Shown here: one piece after another, positions 6,127 through 6,321 of the stretch
Position numbering within the stretch: position 1 is the first letter of the stretch
Layout: every line of letters starts with the position of its first letter
Assembly (NCBI GenBank): GCA_002482705.1
Contig: DLGM01000280.1
Location: 11,657-17,977 of the forward strand
DNA length: 6,321 bases
DNA from: Cyanobacteria bacterium UBA7694
GTDB taxonomy: Bacteria > Cyanobacteriota > Sericytochromatia > UBA7694
Direction of reading: 5' to 3'
The notes under the pieces: model-generated
What the model was told of the DNA's origin: nothing
Database searches by the model: none
What the model saw: only the letters and a program-made list of their open reading frames with translations
Program-made: the position numbers and the translations under genes

Positions 6127-6321
6127 TAGAAGCGGTAGCCGACGGTGAGGGTGGTGGCCCGGTAATTGGTGGCCCATTCATGGCCCGCTTCTACGGTGAC
6201 GTTTTTCCAGGCTCCGCCCACGGCGGCTTTGGCACCGACGCCAGCGGTCGCATCTCCCTGGATGAGGCCAGCATTGCCCGCTACGCTGCCGCTGACATAC
6301 AGGCCCTTGTTATAATTGCCC
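6126..6321 (-). CDS. C-terminal end of an outer-membrane beta-barrel protein (partial)
   Basis: Only the last 64 codons and the TAA stop are in the window; the gene begins beyond the right edge. Seen: Gly/Ala-rich strands with alternating hydrophobic and polar residues (for example KGLYVSGSVAG and KNVTVEAGHEW), ending in TTLTVGYRF. A terminal Phe preceded by alternating hydrophobics is the known beta-signal read by the BAM assembly machinery in porins and autotransporter barrels. The fragment is too short to choose between a porin-like protein and an autotransporter, although the Gly-rich strands fit the latter. The stop overlaps the start of the lipoprotein phosphatase by one base, suggesting one transcript and a shared envelope location. 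Frame continuity to the edge and the coupled stop make a real gene likely despite the small size. Confidence 0.7.
   Translation of the reverse strand, partial: GNYNKGLYVSGSVAGNAGLIQGDATAGVGAKAAVGGAWKNVTVEAGHEWATNYRATTLTVGYRF

Noticed and set aside
6127..6177. 17-residue N-terminal extension of the lipoprotein phosphatase
   Set aside because: It would place a polar, His/Pro-rich stretch ahead of a good lipobox signal peptide and overlap the end of the barrel gene; ATG 6126 fits both signals.
1..6321. CRISPR array, tRNA, rRNA, insertion sequence or attachment site
   Set aside because: No regularly spaced repeats, cloverleaf-like segment, transposase motifs or terminal inverted repeats were found by reading both strands.

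Overview
This 6.3 kb window reads as a compact, moderately GC-rich chromosomal segment from a Gram-negative bacterium. The envelope type is inferred from a protein that ends like an outer-membrane beta-barrel (final residue Phe), followed by a gene with a lipobox signal peptide. The exact taxon cannot be fixed from this sequence. GATC-containing words are common, but the full cyanobacterial octamer GCGATCGC was not seen. No tRNA, rRNA, CRISPR array, transposase or other mobile element was recognised.

Layout: positions 1-2434 (minus strand) hold most of a large superfamily 2 (DEAD/DEAH-type) helicase, running off the left edge before its stop. It has intact ATPase motifs, a long insertion between the two RecA lobes and a predicted double membrane-spanning hairpin near the C-terminus. 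A 267-bp divergent intergenic region (2435-2701) follows, with promoter-like elements, two inverted repeats and a possible 20-codon ORF. On the plus strand are a uroporphyrinogen-III synthase (hemD-type, 2702-3445) and, overlapping its stop by one base, an ApaH-like PPP-family phosphatase (3445-4098). The 3' end of the phosphatase gene overlaps by 34 bp the 3' end of a convergent minus-strand gene for an FAD-dependent oxidoreductase resembling the C-terminal half of MnmC (4065-5183). Upstream of it on the minus strand are a Shewanella-like PPP phosphatase with a lipoprotein signal (5239-6126) and the C-terminal end of an outer-membrane beta-barrel protein (6126-6321). These last two overlap in a TAATG stop/start.

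How the genes relate: the plus-strand pair is probably one operon, and the three right-hand minus-strand genes may form another (barrel protein, lipoprotein phosphatase, oxidoreductase). The barrel and lipoprotein phosphatase probably both act in the envelope. The ApaH-like enzyme is cytosolic and could act on dinucleoside polyphosphates or capped RNA ends. No clear multi-gene defence system is visible. The most unusual items are the helicase with its membrane hairpin, the two -10-like boxes placed so close to their start codons that both divergent genes may give leaderless mRNAs, and two different PPP-family phosphatases within 3 kb.
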